Positions 33,446-35,729 of a stretch of 35,729 nucleotides of DNA are shown here, piece by piece (the stretch's first letter is position 1; every line of letters starts with the position of its first letter). The position numbers were made by a program, and so were the translations under genes. Below the pieces are notes generated by a model. It was not told where the DNA came from, ran no database searches, and saw only the letters and a list, made by a program, of their open reading frames with translations. This stretch comes from Eubacteriaceae bacterium (GTDB lineage: Bacteria; Bacillota; Clostridia; Eubacteriales; Anaerofustaceae), in contig WRIE01000033.1 of assembly GCA_009782875.1 (NCBI GenBank), positions 1 through 35,729 on the forward strand, read 5' to 3'.

Positions 33446-33704
33446 AAGGGCAAAGGATCCAGGCTTTTGGACCTTGGCGCGGAATTGTCTCCATGATCAC
33501 ATGCCGCCAGCCAGGAGCCTGCCAGGCAAATCTATCGCGGCATTTAAGCAGCCGCTCAAATCTTGCTTGGAATACGTGGATGGATGTATGCGTTTAATGG
33601 ATGGGGATGCCACATTTGATGTGTCCACTAGAGAAAATGCAAAGAACTATATTATGTGGCTCAAAGGCAAAAACTGCTCTCCGGGGGGCATCAGCCTCAA
33701 ACTG
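33435..33704 (+). pseudogene. Tyrosine recombinase N-terminal remnant (RIT-like, second gene), cut by Rpn copy
   Basis: ATG at 33435, with GAGGTTGAAG upstream, lies 11 bases inside the end of the previous gene. The translation (start MEYERAKDPGFWTLARNCLH) reads as a SAM-like core-binding domain of a tyrosine recombinase: LHDHMPPARSLPGKSIAAFK, then ENAKNYIMWLKGKNCSPGGI. It stops abruptly at 33704, where the sequence becomes antisense Rpn. The catalytic domain is lost. Translational coupling to the gene before supports the trio arrangement. Confidence 0.6.
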
Positions 33705-33896
33705 GATGTCCAGGCGGCAAAACTTGCTTTCGATAAGCTCGGGCAGGATTTCTGGATTTACAACTATAATTTCATCTATGCTGTCCTCTTGCAAGCCAAG
33801 GGAGCAGGCGACAAGGTTCTTTAGCAAACCATGGTTCCTGGTCAGGAGCATTTTGAACAATATGTCGCTTTTGAACTTGTACTTCAGTTCTGCCAT
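33705..33896 (-). pseudogene. Rpn/PD-(D/E)XK transposase-nuclease, N-terminal fragment (copy 1)
   Basis: ATG at 33894-33896 opens MAELKYKFKSDILFKMLLTR and goes on to FCRLDI at 33705, then joins the recombinase remnant read backwards. This is the N-terminal third of the Rpn family (recombination-promoting nuclease, PDDEXK_2), whose catalytic D-x-E-x-Q stretch begins just after the breakpoint. The 206 bases 33705-33910 match copy 2 with one difference. It cannot be functional. Confidence 0.8.
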
Positions 33897-33910
33897 ATAT
33901 AGTATTATCC
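33705..33910 (-). repeat. 206-bp near-identical duplication, unit 1 (partner 34765-34970)
   Basis: Offset 1,060 bases. One mismatch noted, in the codon before the start (CAGTTC against CAATTC). Near identity means a recent duplication or gene conversion. Confidence 0.9.
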
Positions 33911-33916
33911 TATAAG

Positions 33917-34048
33917 GATATAGCATAAAATAGACTAAAAGAGCAATCAGCTGCTAATAGAAATGGCTTAGAATAGCCATTTCTATTAAATTAGACACAA
34001 TTGGGAGCAATGCAAATAAAAGTTGGATGGGGTAGAAGTGGGGTAGTA
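33917..34048. repeat. Rpn 3'-flank repeat, copy A (partner 35160-35292)
   Basis: About 75% identical to 35160-35292. It contains a 13-bp hairpin (33956-33968 with 33975-33987, AGAAATGGCT arms) that can act as the terminator of copy 2, and the shared block ATGGGGTAGAAGTGGGGT. Confidence 0.72.
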
Positions 34049-34114
34049 CCATGAACCTATTTGGAGTGGAACTCTCCTCAGTCCCTTGCCCCCAGTCAGT
34101 GAAATCAAACGGCA

Positions 34115-34956
34115 TCATACATCAGGCTGTTCTAAATCGCGTTGCAGTTGTTTGATTTCGAGCAAAGACAATCCTGTCCCTTCACTTATTGCTTCAAGTG
34201 AAAACCCTAGTTTCAGAAATTTTTTAGCTATTTCCTCGGATTTGCGTTTCTCAGCATTTCTAAGGGCATTTGCCTCGTCAAACCTTATCCTTTCCCTCAT
34301 TCGCTCCAGCTCCCTGTACTCGGCTGAAGCAGTTATCTTCTTGTAACCATAAAGCGCCTTGTCCACAATATCCACCTCATTTTTGATGCTTTCCAGTTCC
34401 GCCAATTCCTGCTCGCTCTCGACGCGTAATATCTTAAGCCAAACCTGCATGTCGTCTGCCATGTCAATCTCTTCTGGCAGCTTCCCCATTTCATAAAAGT
34501 GCATTGACATTCTATCGGAAAGCAGCTCATGCCGCTTTAGCTCAAGCCATGCGAACTCAGAGTGTATTTCATTTCATTTGCTGCAAACAGCTTGAAATCG
34601 ATGATGCTTATCAAAATACAGAGCGGAGCCTCAATATAGTCTAGCCCAGATTTCAGCGACTCGACAAACATCTACGAGACATAGAACATGGCACGCTCTT
34701 TTAAATTGCCTTCGTTTGCGACTTGCAACTCGATGTCAATATGCTTACCGCCAACAACCATGTTGATGTCCAGGCGGCAAAACTTGCTTTCGATAAGCTC
34801 GGGCAGGATTTCTGGATTTACAACTATAATTTCATCTATGCTGTCCTCTTGCAAGCCAAGGGAGCAGGCGACAAGGTTCTTTAGCAAACCATGGTTCCTG
34901 GTCAGGAGCATTTTGAACAATATGTCGCTTTTGAACTTGTACTTCAATTCTGCCAT
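34115..34956 (-). pseudogene. Rpn/PD-(D/E)XK transposase-nuclease (copy 2), full length but broken
   Basis: The ATG at 34954-34956 and the stop at 34115 span a family-length gene of about 280 codons. N-terminal SDILFKMLLTRNHGLLKNLV, then CRLDINMVVGGKHIDIELQV (the D-x-E-x-Q nuclease motif), RMFVESLKSGLDYIEA, and a C-terminal helical part with LRNAEKRKSEEIAKKFLKLG. Two lesions break it: TAG at 34678-34680 after MFYVS, and a frameshift near 34570 where AAATG is tandemly duplicated. Read through both, the protein is otherwise complete. In the family these enzymes promote recombination or nick DNA, and the copies spread in clusters. Confidence 0.84.
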
Positions 34957-35159
34957 ATATAGTATTATCCAGTTTACATATTTGCTCTAATTATACCATA
35001 GATAGAGAGGCAAAGAGACGCTCCGCAAGCAAGCTTCAATCCACCGCGATAGCTTGAAAAACAGCGACAAAAAACTGTAAGGGGTAGGATGGTGTCAGAT
35101 AGTCATGAAAAGGACGTTTTTAAGCCAAAAAAAGGCGGAGAAGGAGGGATTTGAAGAAA

Positions 35160-35292
35160 GGATACACCATAAAACAGGCTAAATAGGGCAATTGTTGACT
35201 TAAAAAAATGGCTTAAAATAGCCTTTTTCATTATATTGGGCACAATTGCATGCAAAGCAAATAAAAGCTGTATGGGGTAGAAGTGGGGTGGA
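35160..35292. repeat. Rpn 3'-flank repeat, copy B
   Basis: Partner of 33917-34048. It has an imperfect AAAAATGGCT/AGCCTTTTT hairpin at about 35205-35229 and the same ATGGGGTAGAAGTGGGGT block. It sits downstream of copy 3 in the minus direction. Confidence 0.72.
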
Positions 35293-35444
35293 AAATTGTG
35301 AAGCCTGAAACACTTTTCCACTATTTTCAATGCAAGTGCGGGCAAAGCAAACAATGATTCAAACCACTACTGCAAATAGAGCTTTAGTCTCGTATTTGCT
35401 TGAACCTATTTGTGGTCCGTATGGATTTTACAGGTCAAACGGGA

Positions 35445-35640
35445 TCATAAATCTGGTTGCCTTGATGCGCGTTGCAGTTGTTCGATTTCGAGCAAAGGCA
35501 ATCCAGTCCCTTCACTTATTGCTTCAAGCGGGAAACCAAGTTTTAACAATCTTTTGGCTATTTCCTCTGAGTTTCGTTTTGCAGCCTTTCTTTCAGCATT
35601 TCGAAGGGCATTTGCCTCGTCAAGCTTTATTGTCTGTATA
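35445..35640 (-). pseudogene. Rpn/PD-(D/E)XK transposase-nuclease, C-terminal fragment (copy 3)
   Basis: The last 65 codons on the minus strand, starting near IKLDEANALRNAERKAAKRN and ending in a Q-P-D-L stop. They match the C-terminus of copy 2 (LRNAEKRKSEEIAKKFLKLG) at roughly 75-80%, with a longer KAA insertion. The frame breaks at 35640, where an IS200-like hairpin begins, so the N-terminal part is cut off or lies beyond the window. Confidence 0.75.
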
Positions 35641-35646
35641 ATGGGT

Positions 35647-35680
35647 CTAAAACCCTCGCCTTCCAGGCGAAACCTTTAGG
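35647..35680. repeat. Hairpin at the break in Rpn copy 3, IS200/IS605-like end
   Basis: TCGCCT (35656-35661) pairs with AGGCGA (35665-35670) around TCC, inside an outer CTAAA/TTTAG pair (35647-35651 with 35675-35679). It resembles the TTCCA-loop hairpins at the start of the window. A plausible end of an IS200/IS605 element inserted in copy 3. Confidence 0.4.
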
Positions 35681-35729
35681 TCAACTTGCAAGATGAATTG
35701 TTTTCAGCCGATTTAGTAATACTAAATCG

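Noticed and set aside
33594-33926. Single 110-residue protein beginning like Rpn on the minus strand
   Set aside because: Its first 64 codons are Rpn, but the rest is the reverse strand of a recombinase remnant, so it is a chimera at a rearrangement joint.

Overview
The window looks like a chromosomal segment of a low-to-moderate GC, Gram-positive anaerobe of the Clostridia type. The support is T-box control of an aminoacyl-tRNA synthetase, Shine-Dalgarno-led genes with several TTG/GTG starts, many lipoproteins with lipoboxes, FMN and iron-sulfur flavoproteins, a TypA GTPase, a uroporphyrinogen-decarboxylase-fold methyltransferase, and debris of typical Firmicute mobile elements. No rRNA, tRNA or CRISPR array was seen. 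Species cannot be named from this evidence.

Layout. (1) 1-3.5 kb: the tail of a probable IS200/IS605-type transposase with its right-end hairpins, an orphan PstS-like binding protein on a three-helix membrane anchor, a divergent lipoprotein, two decayed gene fragments and a GIY-YIG protein. (2) 3.6-8.4 kb: a nucleoside-kinase-like gene overlapping an iron-sulfur-flavoprotein-like gene, methionyl-tRNA synthetase on the minus strand behind a methionine-specific T-box leader, a flavodoxin and a GNAT acetyltransferase. (3) 8.7-15.4 kb: an orphan xdhC, then a decayed integrative/mobilizable element (tnpW and relaxase fragments plus one intact cargo gene) lying between two imperfect 110-bp direct repeats, then a FecCD-type metal-chelate ABC transporter operon with a long structured leader. 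(4) 15.4-22.5 kb: a large collagen-like surface protein with a peptidase G2 tail, a small unknown gene, typA, and two tandem paralogues of a DUF7309/DUF6930-like family. (5) 22.9-27.4 kb: a URO-D-family methyltransferase preceded by an unlisted 44-residue gene, and a secreted PHP-domain lipoprotein. (6) 27.4-30.8 kb: a frameshifted secreted protein, a complete IS1182-like insertion sequence with terminal inverted repeats and TATA flanks, a broken cell-surface cysteine-peptidase gene, and an IS630 transposase remnant. (7) 30.8-32.8 kb: an adaptive-response pair, Ada-AraC-AlkA fusion followed by Ogt. (8) 32.8-35.7 kb: a graveyard of tyrosine recombinases in RIT-like (recombinase-in-trio) arrangement, cut by a tandem array of three broken Rpn/PD-(D/E)XK nuclease-transposase copies, ending at another IS200/IS605-like hairpin.

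The housekeeping and stress genes (metG, typA, ogt/ada-alkA, ABC transporter) appear intact. The accessory parts show a clear sequence of decay: insertion, tandem duplication, short 5-bp and 9-bp duplications that break frames, and nonsense codons. The points most worth following up are the Rpn array that interrupts the recombinase remnant, the mobile-element remnant that kept an intact prenyltransferase-like cargo gene, the small gene ahead of the URO-D methyltransferase, and the unclassified leader RNA of the ABC operon. All family assignments are from reading motifs by eye; no database search was run.
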